DNA from: Nocardioides sediminis
GTDB lineage: Bacteria; Actinomycetota; Actinomycetes; Propionibacteriales; Nocardioidaceae
NCBI RefSeq assembly: GCF_003047295.1
Contig: NZ_PZYZ01000008.1
Location: 124,001 to 188,000, forward strand
Length of the DNA: 64,000 nucleotides
Reading direction: 5' to 3'
The notes below the pieces were generated by a model. It was not told the DNA's origin and did not search any database. It worked only from the letters and a program-made list of their open reading frames with translations. A program made the translations under genes and the position numbers. Every line of letters starts with the position of its first letter. Position 1 is the stretch's first letter. Of this stretch, positions 9,278-17,799 are shown piece after piece.

Positions 9278-9493
9278 GGACTCGACCCCACTGACGACTG
9301 ATGGTGCTGCTGGACGGTGTTGCTGCGGCTGCTCCGGTGCCACCTCGCCAGGTCCCTGCCCGCTCCCTCGAGGGGAAGGCCGTCTGGTGCCGGGGAAGTT
9401 GCCCCAGAAGGCGACGGGAGAGCGGGCACGAGACCTGGTGCTGTGGTGCCGGATCAGCTGTTGAGTTGGCGGTGCTGGGTGGTGCCGGGTGGA
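9278..9493 (-). other. mraZ-rsmH spacer with degenerate direct repeat
   Basis: 216 bases without a convincing frame. On the plus strand a segment at 9437-9457 (GGTGCTGTGGTGCCGGATCAG) recurs in expanded form at 9471-9497, with a third partial match, TGGTGCCGG, near 9386. The second copy overlaps the mraZ stop, so the spacer looks like a decayed tandem duplication of the mraZ 3' end. No clear terminator. Confidence 0.45.
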
Positions 9494-9922
9494 TCAGATA
9501 CCGGGGAAGACCTCGTCGCTCAGCTCGGAGAACTTCTGCTCCTGCTCCTCCGAGTAGGCGGTCCACGCGGTCGGGTCCCAGATCTCGATGCGGTTCATCG
9601 AGCCGATGACCACGACGTCCTTGGTGAGCGACGCGTACTCCCGGAGAGGTCCCGGGATGGAGATGCGGCCCTGCTTGTCAGGGACCTCCTGCGACGCCGC
9701 CGCGAACAACATGCGGACGTAGTCACGAGTGCCCTTGTTGGTGACCGGCGCCTCGCGGAGCCGGTCGGTCAGTCGGGAGAAGTCCTCCATCGACCAGACG
9801 GTCAGACAGCGCTCCTGCCCCCTGGTCACCACGAGTCCCTCCGTCAGCTGGTCCCTGAACTTCGCGGGGAGGAAGAGCCGGCCCTTCTCGTCCAGCTTGG
9901 GCGTGTAGGTGCCGAAGAACAT
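9494..9922 (-). CDS. mraZ: Transcriptional regulator MraZ
   Basis: MraZ is a ring-forming DNA-binding protein of the AbrB/SpoVT superfamily that controls its own dcw operon. The 142-residue protein has the usual start [15 protein letters not shown] and two MraZ half-domains, each with the conserved turn: [13 protein letters not shown] near residues 10-22 and [13 protein letters not shown] near 84-96. The ATG at 9922 was chosen over the longer frame because of the family N-terminus and the upstream ribosome site GGGAGG on the minus strand. Length is typical. It is the first gene of the dcw operon. Upstream lie phased GTGGG boxes suited to autoregulation. Confidence 0.96.
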   Translation of the reverse strand: MFFGTYTPKLDEKGRLFLPAKFRDQLTEGLVVTRGQERCLTVWSMEDFSRLTDRLREAPVTNKGTRDYVRMLFAAASQEVPDKQGRISIPGPLREYASLTKDVVVIGSMNRIEIWDPTAWTAYSEEQEQKFSELSDEVFPGI

Positions 9923-10352
9923 CCGGCACCTCCCACTTCCCTGGCCCTGTGCCCCACTTTCCCCCACTCTACTCCACATCGCTCCACCGTCAACCATTCC
10001 ACGCGTGTTTCCCCCACCAGTTCGGCCAGTTCCCCACCGGGGTGCACCCCACGACCGGAACCGGGCCACCGAGATCGGCCGAGCGGCGTACGACGGCGAA
10101 ACCGCAGGTCAGCGGGCCGCGACACGCGTCGGGACGGGCGTCCTGCCGGCCAGGTGGAGTGCCGGTGGGGAGGAATCTCCGCGTCCGGGGGGCTGGCGGT
10201 GGAGGAAAGTGGGGCGGATCGTGGGGAAAGGACGGCTGGACCGCCCTCCCCCGTCTGCGACGCGGGTATGTTGCGCGCACGTCATACGGTGGGATGGAGC
10301 GTGGGGTCGGCGTGGTGCTGGCCCCTTCTCAGCCAGGGAGTGGGGACAGCAC
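9923..10352. other. Divergent mraZ/moxR intergenic region with GTGGGG motifs
   Basis: 430 bases separating mraZ (minus) from the MoxR operon (plus). Besides the mraZ promoter, it holds further GTGGGG words. On the minus strand their complements lie at 10012, 10032 and 10047. On the plus strand they lie at 10165, 10209, 10221, 10301 and 10340, with a shorter GTGGG at 10289. Pairs at 10209/10221 and 10289/10301 are each 12 bases apart. No protein frame here is convincing. The plus-strand copies raise the possibility that MraZ also touches the MoxR operon. Confidence 0.55.
9932..9993 (-). promoter_or_regulatory. mraZ promoter with phased MraZ-type boxes
   Basis: On the minus strand a TTGACG -35 (9988-9993), a 16-base spacer and a TAGAGT -10 (9966-9971) form a good promoter. 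Immediately downstream are three GTGGG boxes whose plus-strand CCCAC cores begin at 9963, 9953 and 9932, that is 10 and 21 bases apart, one and two helical turns. Two of them form GTGGGGGAAAGTGGGG. MraZ is known to bind short repeated TGGG or AAAGTG-type boxes just after the mraZ promoter in other bacteria, so these are the likely operator. Confidence 0.7.
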
Positions 10353-11342
10353 GTGAGCACGTCGATCCAGGACGCGGCGGACGGTGGGGCAGACCTCGAG
10401 ACGCTGGCGCGCGTCGTCGGCAGGGTCCGGGCCAACATCGAGCACGTCATCGAGGGCAAGCCCGACGTCGTCAACGCCGCACTGGTCGTGCTGCTCGCCG
10501 AGGGGCACCTGCTCATCGAGGACGTGCCGGGCGTGGGCAAGACCCAGCTGAGCAAGGCACTGGCCCGCAGCATCGACTCGACCGTGCGGCGCATCCAGTT
10601 CACCCCGGACCTGCTGCCCTCGGACGTCACCGGCGTCTCGGTGTTCAACCAGGACACCCGCGAGTTCGAGTTCCGGCCCGGCGGTGTCTTCGCCAACATC
10701 GTCGTCGGCGACGAGATCAACCGCGCCTCGCCCAAGACGCAGTCGGCGCTGCTGGAGTGCATGGAGGAGCGCCAGGTCACCGTCGACAACTCGACGTACC
10801 TGCTGGAGAAGCCGTTCATGGTGATCGCCACGCAGAACCCCATCGAGATGGAGGGCACCTACGCGCTCCCCGAGGCGCAGCGTGACCGCTTCATGGCCCG
10901 CGTGTCGGTGGGCTACCCGGTCGAGGCCGCCGAGCTCGCCATGCTCGGCGCGCACACCACGAACAACCCGCTCGAGGACCTCGAGGCGGTCACCGACGCC
11001 GGTGAGATCCGCAAGCTCATCGAGATCGTCGGTCGGGTGCACGTGGCGCCGCCGGTGCAGCGGTACGCCGTGGCGCTCGCCACCGCGACGCGCACCTCTC
11101 CCGACCTGCACCTCGGCGCCTCGCCGCGCGCGACCCTCCACCTGGTGCGAGCGGCCAAGGCCGTCGCGGCGATGCACGGGCGCGACTACGTGCTGCCGGA
11201 CGACGTGCACGGGCTCGCCCGGCCGGTCCTGGCCCACCGGTTGCTGCCGAGCGTCGAGGCGGCCATGGGCGGCCGGTCCAGCGCCTCGATCCTGGACGGC
11301 ATCGTCACCGGCGTCCCCGTCCCCGAGCCGGGCCGTGCGTGA
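10353..11342 (+). CDS. MoxR-family AAA+ ATPase
   Basis: A 329-residue cytoplasmic ATPase of the MoxR family, which are thought to act as chaperones that mature or activate partner proteins encoded next to them. Visible motifs are Walker A GVGKTQLSKAL, Walker B VVGDEINRAS, a sensor region (ATQNPIEMEGTYALPEAQRDRF) and the C-terminal lid domain with LGASPRATLHL. The start chosen is GTG at 10353 (VSTSIQDAADGG), preceded by AGGGAG; the frame is open further upstream only through non-coding sequence. The DUF58 gene overlaps its end by eight bases, and a transglutaminase follows, forming the widespread MoxR-DUF58-TGase operon. Confidence 0.93.
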   Translation: MSTSIQDAADGGADLETLARVVGRVRANIEHVIEGKPDVVNAALVVLLAEGHLLIEDVPGVGKTQLSKALARSIDSTVRRIQFTPDLLPSDVTGVSVFNQDTREFEFRPGGVFANIVVGDEINRASPKTQSALLECMEERQVTVDNSTYLLEKPFMVIATQNPIEMEGTYALPEAQRDRFMARVSVGYPVEAAELAMLGAHTTNNPLEDLEAVTDAGEIRKLIEIVGRVHVAPPVQRYAVALATATRTSPDLHLGASPRATLHLVRAAKAVAAMHGRDYVLPDDVHGLARPVLAHRLLPSVEAAMGGRSSASILDGIVTGVPVPEPGRA

Positions 11343-12591
11343 GGCCCTCGCCGGCCTGACCGTCCGCGGACGGGCGTTCCTGGCTGCGGGCGTCACCACC
11401 GTCGTCTGCTCGATGATCGTCGGACAGACGGCGCTGGTCAGGGTCGGCGTGCTCGTCACCGCGCTCCCGCTGGTCACCGCGCTGTGGATCGGGCGGTCCC
11501 GCTACCGCCTCGCCCTGGTCCGCACCGTCTCCCCGCAGCTGGTCGCCGCCGGCCAGTCGGCCCGCGTCCAGCTCACCCTGACCAACGAGGCCCGCACGCC
11601 CACGGGGGTCCTGCTGCTCGAGGACCACCTCCCCTACGTGCTGGGCCCCCGACCGCGGTTCGTGCTGGAGGGCATCGGCCACGGGTGGCGCCGGCACGTG
11701 AGCTATGCCGTGCGCTCGGACGTGCGCGGGCACTTCGACGTCGGCCCGATGACGGTCCGGGTCACCGACCCCTTCGGCCTGATCGAGCTCGGCCGGGCCT
11801 TCCACACCACCGCGTCGCTCACCGTCACCCCGCGCACCGTGCCGCTGCCCGCCATCCCCCTCGGCGGGGCCTGGACCGGCTCGGGCGACAACCGGCCCCG
11901 CTCGTTCGCCACCGGCAGCGCGGAGGACGTCACCGTGCGCGAGTACCGCCGCGGCGACGACCTGCGCCGGGTGCACTGGCGCAGCTCGGCCCGGGTGGGC
12001 GAGCTGATGGTCCGCCGTGAGGAGCAGCCCTGGCAGTCGCGCGCCACGGTCTTCCTGGACAACCGCCTCATCGCCCACCGTGGCCAGGGGGTCGCCTCGT
12101 CGCTCGAGGCGGCGGTCTCCGCCGCCGCGTCGGTGGCGGTGCACCTCGCGCAGCGCGGGTACGCCGTACGCCTCGTGACTGCCGCGGGCGAGGAGCCCGG
12201 GACCGCGTGGCACGAGCGCAGCGCGGCGGTCAACACCGCTCCCCTCCTCGAGGCCCTGGCCGTCGTGCAGATCGACCACTCCCCCCGGCTGGACACCAGC
12301 TGGCTGGCCGAGGCCGGCCAGGGCGGGCTCCTCGTGGCGGTGCTGGGCCACGTCACCGACGGCGACGCGCCGTTCCTCAAGCGCCTGCAGCACCACGCGG
12401 GCACGACCGCCGCGATCGCGCTCGACGTCGACCGGTGGGCTCCTCACCTGCCGCCGTCGGCGACCGGCAGCACGGCCTCGGCCCTGGCGGCCCAGGGTTG
12501 GCGAGCGGTCACCCTCACCCCCCAGGACCACCTCGAGGTGGTCTGGCGCGAGCTCGGTCGGCTCGGCAAGCGGGAGCGGGTGGGCGCATGA
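11335..12591 (+). CDS. DUF58 domain membrane protein
   Basis: A 418-residue protein with two N-terminal membrane helices and a large soluble part ending in the DUF58 domain. The signature REYRRGDDLRRVHWRSSARVGELMVR stretch (about residues 202-227) is present. DUF58 proteins resemble von Willebrand A domains and are partners of MoxR ATPases; their exact activity is unknown. Start is GTG at 11335 (VREALAGLTVRG), overlapping moxR by eight bases. The stop overlaps the transglutaminase start (ATGA), so translation of the three is coupled. No further ATG nearby gives a complete first membrane helix. Confidence 0.92.
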   Translation: MREALAGLTVRGRAFLAAGVTTVVCSMIVGQTALVRVGVLVTALPLVTALWIGRSRYRLALVRTVSPQLVAAGQSARVQLTLTNEARTPTGVLLLEDHLPYVLGPRPRFVLEGIGHGWRRHVSYAVRSDVRGHFDVGPMTVRVTDPFGLIELGRAFHTTASLTVTPRTVPLPAIPLGGAWTGSGDNRPRSFATGSAEDVTVREYRRGDDLRRVHWRSSARVGELMVRREEQPWQSRATVFLDNRLIAHRGQGVASSLEAAVSAAASVAVHLAQRGYAVRLVTAAGEEPGTAWHERSAAVNTAPLLEALAVVQIDHSPRLDTSWLAEAGQGGLLVAVLGHVTDGDAPFLKRLQHHAGTTAAIALDVDRWAPHLPPSATGSTASALAAQGWRAVTLTPQDHLEVVWRELGRLGKRERVGA

Positions 12592-14936
12592 GCCACCACG
12601 CGAGGCTCGGACCCGCGATGCTGCTGGCGGTCCTCACCGCCGGGACCACCTGGCTGACGCTGCTCTCCTGGCGGATCCTGACCTCCGACGCCGCCTCGGT
12701 GACGATGCCGCTCCTGCTCCTGGCGGCCGCCATCGCCGTGGGCGGCGCGACTGCCCGCTGGATCCGCGTCCCGCTCCCGGTGGTCGTGCTGGGCCAGGTG
12801 GTCGTCTCGGCCCTGTGGCTGCTCTTCGTGGTAACCGGGTCGGTGCTGCCTACCGGCGCTGCGATCGGCGCCTTCAGCGACGCCTTCAGCGCCGGGCTCG
12901 AGTCGGCACGCCTGTACGAGGCGCCCGTGCCACCGTCGGTGCCACCGGTGCACGCGTTGCTGCTCGTCGGCGGCGCGCTGACGCTGCTGGCCACGGACCT
13001 GCTGGCCTGCACCCTGCGTCGCGTGCCGCTCGCCGGGCTGGTGCTGCTCACGGCCTACTCCGTCCCGGTCTCGGTCACCGGCCAGGGTCCCTCGTGGGTG
13101 ACCTTCGTGCTCATCACGGCCGGCTTCCTGGGCATGCTCTTCATCGCCCACGAGGAGCAGGTCACCCGCTGGGGCCGCGAGACGGGCGACGAGGACGCCG
13201 ACCCCACCGGCTTCGGGGTGCGCACCGGCGCGGTCCGGACCTCCGCCGTCGCCATCGGCGCCACCGCCACCGCGACGGCCCTGGCCCTGCCGATCCTCAT
13301 CCCCACGCTGGACCTGGCCCTGCTCGACGGCCCCGGCCCCGGCACCCGGGAGATCCAGGTCGCCGACCCGATGGTCGACCTGCGTCGCGACCTGGCGCGA
13401 GGCCAGGACATCCCGCTCGTCTACGTGAGCACCCCTCGCGAGCGGCCGACGTACCTCCGGCTCTCCGTCCTCACCCGCTTCAACGGCGACACGTGGACGC
13501 CGGGTGACCGCGACATCCCCGAGACCCAGGTCTCCCGTGGCGAGATGCCCCCGCTGGACGGCGTGGGCTCCGCAGTGACGCGCGTCGAGGCGCCCTACCG
13601 CGTGCGGGTCACCCAGGACTTCGAGTCGACCTGGCTGCCGACCACGGCCCACGTCGCGGACATGCAGGCCGCGGGCGACTGGCGCTACGACACCTCGACG
13701 ATGGACTTCATCAGCGCGGACGAGGACGTGACGACGGCCGGGAAGGTCTACGAGTTCACCGGCGTCTCGCTCGAGCTCGACGCCACCGACCTGGACCGGG
13801 CCGTCTCCGGCGCCGCCGACGTGCGCTCGGCCTACCTCGAGGTGCCGTCGTCGGTGTCGAGCGACGTGCGGACGCTCGCCGCCGCGGTCACCGGGGACGC
13901 CGCCACCCGCTTCCGCAAGGCGCGGGCGCTGCAGCAGTGGTTCCGCCAGGACGGTGGCTTCCGGTACGACGACACCGCCATCGAGGACTCCGACGCCGGC
14001 GACCTCGACGGCTTCCTCGACGAGTCCGGGCGCGTCGGCTACTGCGAGCAGTTCGCGGCCTCGATGGCGATCATGGCGCGCATCATCGGCATCCCGGCCC
14101 GGGTGGCGGTGGGCTTCCTGGAGCCGCGGCCGGCGGGCCCCGGCACGTGGGAGTTCTCCTCCCACGACCTGCACGCCTGGCCCGAGCTGTTCTTCCCCGG
14201 GTCCGGTTGGGTGCGCTTCGAGCCCACCCCCGGCCAGCGCGCCGAGAACGTGCCTTCCTACACGCGCGGCGAGCTCGCGGAGATCGAGGAGCCGTCGGTC
14301 TCCCCCGGAGCGACCCGGACGTCCGAGGCGTTGCCGCAGCGCGGTCAGGAGACCCAGCCGGAGGCCACCTCGGCCCAGGACGACGAGGGTCTCCCGATCC
14401 CGTGGTGGCCGGTGGCGCTGGTCCTCGGCGTGGTCCTGCTGGCGGTGCTGGTCCTCGTGGTCCCCGGCGTCGTCCGGCGGCGGCGTCGCGAGCGACGGCT
14501 CGCCGGTGGCGTCGAGGAGGCGTGGGAGGAGCTGCGTGACCTGGCCGTCGACCTCGGGCACGGTTGGCCGGGCGGCCGCTCGCCCCGCACCATCGGCGGC
14601 TGGCTGGGCGACCGGTTCGGCGCCCCGGGCGCGGAGGCCGAGCGCTCCGACCGTCCCCGCCGGGGCCGGGAGCTCACCCCCGAGGCCGCCTCCGCCCTCG
14701 ACCGCCTGGTCCACGAGCTGGAGCAGGCCCGCTACGCGCGCACGTCGACACCCAGCGACTCCCACGTCCGGGCGGCCGACGTCGCGGCCGTCGAGGCCGC
14801 GCTCGTCGCGGGGGTGTCGCCCCGGGTCGCCCGTCGGGCGCGCCGGTGGCCGCGTTCGCTGCGGCCCGCGCCGCACCGTCCCGCCACCGAGGTCGTCGCT
14901 CGCGCGCCCGCCGAGGAGCGGGAGCTCGTCGGCTGA
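12588..14936 (+). CDS. TgpA-type membrane transglutaminase-like protein
   Basis: A 782-residue protein with about six membrane helices in the first 240 residues, an extracytoplasmic region, a transglutaminase-like domain, one further membrane helix near residue 610 and a cytoplasmic C-terminal region resembling DUF4129. In the catalytic core, Cys486 is in GYCEQFAAS and His529 in DLHAWPELF; the third position is FEPTPG, with Glu where many family members have Asp. It closes the MoxR-DUF58-TGase operon; its ATG overlaps the DUF58 stop. The family is suspected to modify or cleave proteins at the cell surface. The substrate is unknown. Confidence 0.9.
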   Translation: MSHHARLGPAMLLAVLTAGTTWLTLLSWRILTSDAASVTMPLLLLAAAIAVGGATARWIRVPLPVVVLGQVVVSALWLLFVVTGSVLPTGAAIGAFSDAFSAGLESARLYEAPVPPSVPPVHALLLVGGALTLLATDLLACTLRRVPLAGLVLLTAYSVPVSVTGQGPSWVTFVLITAGFLGMLFIAHEEQVTRWGRETGDEDADPTGFGVRTGAVRTSAVAIGATATATALALPILIPTLDLALLDGPGPGTREIQVADPMVDLRRDLARGQDIPLVYVSTPRERPTYLRLSVLTRFNGDTWTPGDRDIPETQVSRGEMPPLDGVGSAVTRVEAPYRVRVTQDFESTWLPTTAHVADMQAAGDWRYDTSTMDFISADEDVTTAGKVYEFTGVSLELDATDLDRAVSGAADVRSAYLEVPSSVSSDVRTLAAAVTGDAATRFRKARALQQWFRQDGGFRYDDTAIEDSDAGDLDGFLDESGRVGYCEQFAASMAIMARIIGIPARVAVGFLEPRPAGPGTWEFSSHDLHAWPELFFPGSGWVRFEPTPGQRAENVPSYTRGELAEIEEPSVSPGATRTSEALPQRGQETQPEATSAQDDEGLPIPWWPVALVLGVVLLAVLVLVVPGVVRRRRRERRLAGGVEEAWEELRDLAVDLGHGWPGGRSPRTIGGWLGDRFGAPGAEAERSDRPRRGRELTPEAASALDRLVHELEQARYARTSTPSDSHVRAADVAAVEAALVAGVSPRVARRARRWPRSLRPAPHRPATEVVARAPAEERELVG

Positions 14937-14940
14937 GACC

Positions 14941-15200
14941 GTTCGTCGTACGCGGTCGGACGTCACGCGGGACAGGGCCTCTGGGTCGCCAGGCGCGTGA
15001 CGTCCGACGAGGTGGCGGTCGGGGCTACCGCGGTGTCGGACGTCCGGGGCGGCTTCGGCGGGACGTCCGACGAGGTAGGCGCTCCAGGTCGACCGGCGCA
15101 TGACGTCTGCGGCGGCGTCGTACGAGGCGGGGGCTACACGTCAACCGACGTATGACGTCCGGGCCGGTGTACGACGCGCGAGGGTACGGCGGCCCGGCGG
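14941..15200. repeat. Imperfect tandem GACGTC-headed repeat array
   Basis: Six GACGTC palindromes start at 14959, 14999, 15039, 15062, 15102 and 15154, giving spacings of 40, 40, 23, 40 and 52 bases. The units share more than the hexamer. GACGTCCGACGAGGT occurs at 14999 and 15062, GGGGCTAC at 15021 and 15130, and GCGC(A/G)TGACGTC at 14994 and 15097. The array fills the gap between two convergent genes (transglutaminase and DUF3040) and contains no plausible frame. It is not CRISPR: units are unequal and the in-between sequence is itself related. Confidence 0.65.
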
Positions 15201-15214
15201 GCGGGTGGCCTGTG

Positions 15215-15661
15215 TCAGAAGGGGCCGTTGTCGCGGCGGCGGCGCCAGCGCTCGTCCATGCGCTCCATGAAGGAGCCGGAGGCCTTGGGGCGGCGGGCCC
15301 TCTGGAAGCGCTGCGACTTGCCGGCCTTGCCGCCGTCGACCACGCCGAAGCCGGTGTGGCGGGTGTCGCGCATGTGCGGCCCGGAGGCGGCGGGGTGTCG
15401 CAGGGCGGTCACGGCGACGGCCGCCGCGGCCAGCATCACGAGGAAGCCGACGATGCCCAGCGGGGTCAGGTGGAAGATCACACCGCCGGTGAGCATGGCC
15501 ATGCCGGCGACGAACACGACGCCGGACGCGATCGCACGGCGACGGGCCGCTCGCTGCATCGCGGTGCCACGCAGCGTGGAGGCCAGCTTGGGGTCCTCCG
15601 CAACCAGCGCGCGCTCCATCTGCTCGAGCATCCGCAGCTCTTCCTCAGACAGCCCTGGCAT
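15215..15661 (-). CDS. DUF3040 membrane protein
   Basis: A 148-residue protein. An N-terminal acidic helix (LSEEELRMLEQMERALVAEDPKL) and a basic stretch ending RAARRRAIAS precede two membrane helices (about residues 43-63 and 67-85), followed by a basic Arg/Gly tail. This is the DUF3040 pattern, an actinobacterial family of unknown function. The start MPGLSEEE at 15661 is chosen because of the strong GGAGGAGGTCACG ribosome site; the longer frame from 15715 crosses it. A TAGACT -10 lies at 15705-15710. It is probably monocistronic, convergent to the transglutaminase operon. Confidence 0.88.
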   Translation of the reverse strand: MPGLSEEELRMLEQMERALVAEDPKLASTLRGTAMQRAARRRAIASGVVFVAGMAMLTGGVIFHLTPLGIVGFLVMLAAAAVAVTALRHPAASGPHMRDTRHTGFGVVDGGKAGKSQRFQRARRPKASGSFMERMDERWRRRRDNGPF

Positions 15662-15767
15662 CGTGACCTCCTCCACCAACACCTGGTGTGCCAGCCGTGT
15701 GACAAGTCTAGGCACGCCATGGGCAACCGGGTAGCCGCCCGCCGAAATTGACCCCCTTGGGATGGGA

Positions 15768-16967
15768 TCACATCAGGCTCGCTGGCCGGACGGCCGCCTT
15801 CCCGAACCTCCGCGTGGCCCGGTCGACCGCCCGGTCGGCCTCGGACCACCCGTGCTCGGGCTCCCCCAGCACCAGCTGGCGGTGGACCGAGCCGCGCGGC
15901 ACCAACCCCTCGACCCGGACCCCGACCAGCCGCAGGCGCGCACGCTGGAGGCCCAGCGCGTCGTAGAGACGGGTGGCGGCGCGGTAGACCTCGACCGTGA
16001 CGTCGGTGGCCTCCGGGAGGGTGCGCGATCGGGTGATCGTGGTGAAGTCGGCGAACCTGACCCGGATCGTCACCGTGCGGCCGGCCACGCCGGCGGTGCG
16101 CATCCGCCCGGTCACCCGGTGGGAGAGGCGCAACAGCTCCCGGACGATCACCTCCCGGTCGTCGGTGTCTCGGGCGAAGGTCTCGTCGGCCCCCATCGAG
16201 CGGTCCGGCTCGAAGGGTCCCGACCGAGGGGTGAGGGTCCGGCGGTCGGTCCCCCAGGCCAGGTCGTGGAGCTGGCCGCCCAGGTGGTGGCCGACCGCCC
16301 GCTGGAGGGTCCGCAGCGGCGTGTGGGCGACGTCGCCGACCGTCACGAGCCCGAGCCGGTGGAGCATCTCGCGGGTCTTGTCGCCCACGCCCCACAGCTC
16401 GCCGACGTCGAGGGGGTGCAGGAAGGAGGTGACGCGCTCGGGCGGCACGACCACCACGCCGTCGGGCTTGGCGCGTCGGCTCGCCAGCTTGGCCACCGAC
16501 ACCGACGCCGCCACGCCCACCGAGCAGGTGATGCCCTGCTCGTCGTGGATGGTGGCGCGCAGCAGCGCCGCGATGTCACCGGGCGAGCCGAGCCGTCGCG
16601 TCGACCCGCGGACGTCGAGGAACGCCTCGTCGAGCGAGACCACCTCCACCAGCGGGGTGGTCCGGCGGAAGTTCTCCATCACCGAGGACGACACGGCGGC
16701 GAAGGTCTCGAAGTCGGGGGCGATCACCACGGCGTCCGGGCACAGCCGCCGCGCCCGGGTCATCGGCAGCGCCGAGCGGACGCCGTACTGCCGGGCGAGG
16801 TAGTTGGCCGAGAGCACCACCCCTCGGCTGCCGCCGCCGACGATCACCGGCACGTCGGCCAGGTCGGGGCGGTCGCGGGTCGCCACCGAGGCGTAGAACG
16901 CGTCCATGTCGACGTGCAGCAGCGGCGCCCGCCAGGACGGGTCCGATCCGGGCCGTGTGGCGGTCAC
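15768..16967 (-). CDS. dinB: DNA polymerase IV (Y family)
   Basis: DinB performs translesion DNA synthesis. The 399-residue protein contains the Y-family catalytic motifs DMDAFYASV (about residues 20-28) and SLDEAFLDV (about 107-115), a helix-hairpin-helix thumb region (ELWGVGDKTREMLHRLGL) and a little-finger domain. The C-terminus lacks an obvious beta-clamp peptide in the last residues. It follows a methyltransferase gene by 15 bases and is probably cotranscribed with it from a leaderless promoter at 17758-17763. No LexA box was seen there, in contrast to the nearby dnaE2 operon. Confidence 0.95.
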   Translation of the reverse strand: MTATRPGSDPSWRAPLLHVDMDAFYASVATRDRPDLADVPVIVGGGSRGVVLSANYLARQYGVRSALPMTRARRLCPDAVVIAPDFETFAAVSSSVMENFRRTTPLVEVVSLDEAFLDVRGSTRRLGSPGDIAALLRATIHDEQGITCSVGVAASVSVAKLASRRAKPDGVVVVPPERVTSFLHPLDVGELWGVGDKTREMLHRLGLVTVGDVAHTPLRTLQRAVGHHLGGQLHDLAWGTDRRTLTPRSGPFEPDRSMGADETFARDTDDREVIVRELLRLSHRVTGRMRTAGVAGRTVTIRVRFADFTTITRSRTLPEATDVTVEVYRAATRLYDALGLQRARLRLVGVRVEGLVPRGSVHRQLVLGEPEHGWSEADRAVDRATRRFGKAAVRPASLM

Positions 16968-16982
16968 GGCGACCGCCCGGGA

Positions 16983-17750
16983 TCAGGCGCGGGCGAGGAG
17001 GTGGAGCTGCGTGGCGAGCGGGAAGTACTCGGACCGGGTCGACACCGCCTGCTCGAGGGCGACCAGTGCGGCGGTGGCACCCGGCTCGAGGTCGAGCAGG
17101 GAGCCGGGGACGAGGTCGGCGAACACACGGACGGCGTGCACCGAGGTGGTCTCGAGGCCGGCACCGTCGAGCAGCGGCTCGAGCTCCTCGAGGGTGAAGC
17201 GGTGCCCGGCGCGACCGTGCTGGCCGGAGGCACCGGAAGCCCCCGTGTCGAGGAGGTCGCGGGCGGCCTGGAAGTGGCCGGCCATCGCCCGCGCGACCAC
17301 GGCTGCGTGGCGCTGGGCGACCAGCAGGCTGAGGTGCCCGCCCGGGCGCAGCACCCCGGCGATGGCCGCCAGCGCGGCGGCGGGGTCGTCGACGACCTCG
17401 AGCACGCCGTGGCACAGGACCAGGTCGACGCTGTCGGCCTCGACGAGGCCGGGGAGGTCACCGAGGTCGCCCTGCTGACCGGTGACGCGATCCGCGACGC
17501 CGCTCTCCCGGGCCCGTCGGTCCAGGGCGGCCAGGGCGTCAGGGCTGGGGTCGATGACCCGGACGTGGTGCCCCAGCTCGGCCAGGGGGACGGCGAACCC
17601 GCCGGTGCCGCCACCGATGTCGACGATCCGGGACCGGGGTGCGCGGTCGGCCTCGGTGTCGGTGTCGGTGAGGGAGGCCTCCAGCACCTCGCGGACCGCT
17701 GACCACACCACACCGGTGCGGACGGACTGACGGCGCTCGCTGGCTGACAT
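16983..17750 (-). CDS. Class I SAM-dependent methyltransferase
   Basis: A 255-residue methyltransferase. Motif I is IVDIGGGTGGFAVPLAELG (about residues 42-60), followed by an acidic loop (VIDPSPDALAAL) and a motif IV region LVLCHGVLEVVDDPAAAL. Such methyltransferases often sit next to dinB in actinobacteria, but the substrate is not known. ATG 17750 is seven bases after a TAGGGT -10 (leaderless geometry). dinB follows by 15 bases. The residues after the Rossmann core (GASGASGQHGRAGHR) form a flexible loop over the active site in related enzymes. Confidence 0.87.
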   Translation of the reverse strand: MSASERRQSVRTGVVWSAVREVLEASLTDTDTEADRAPRSRIVDIGGGTGGFAVPLAELGHHVRVIDPSPDALAALDRRARESGVADRVTGQQGDLGDLPGLVEADSVDLVLCHGVLEVVDDPAAALAAIAGVLRPGGHLSLLVAQRHAAVVARAMAGHFQAARDLLDTGASGASGQHGRAGHRFTLEELEPLLDGAGLETTSVHAVRVFADLVPGSLLDLEPGATAALVALEQAVSTRSEYFPLATQLHLLARA

Positions 17751-17757
17751 GGGGGCA

Positions 17758-17763
17758 ACCCTA
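17758..17763 (-). promoter_or_regulatory. -10 element of predicted leaderless methyltransferase-dinB promoter
   Basis: TAGGGT on the minus strand with a 7-base gap to the ATG at 17750. It lies in the 49-base gap after dnaE2, so it could serve the methyltransferase and dinB separately from the damage operon. Confidence 0.55.
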
Positions 17764-17799
17764 GTGGGGTCGCCGGCACGACCAGCGGCACGTCCGGCG

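Noticed and set aside
14941..15200. GACGTC array considered as a CRISPR array
   Set aside because: Spacing is unequal, the repeat is only a 6-base core with diverged flanks, and no cas gene is near.
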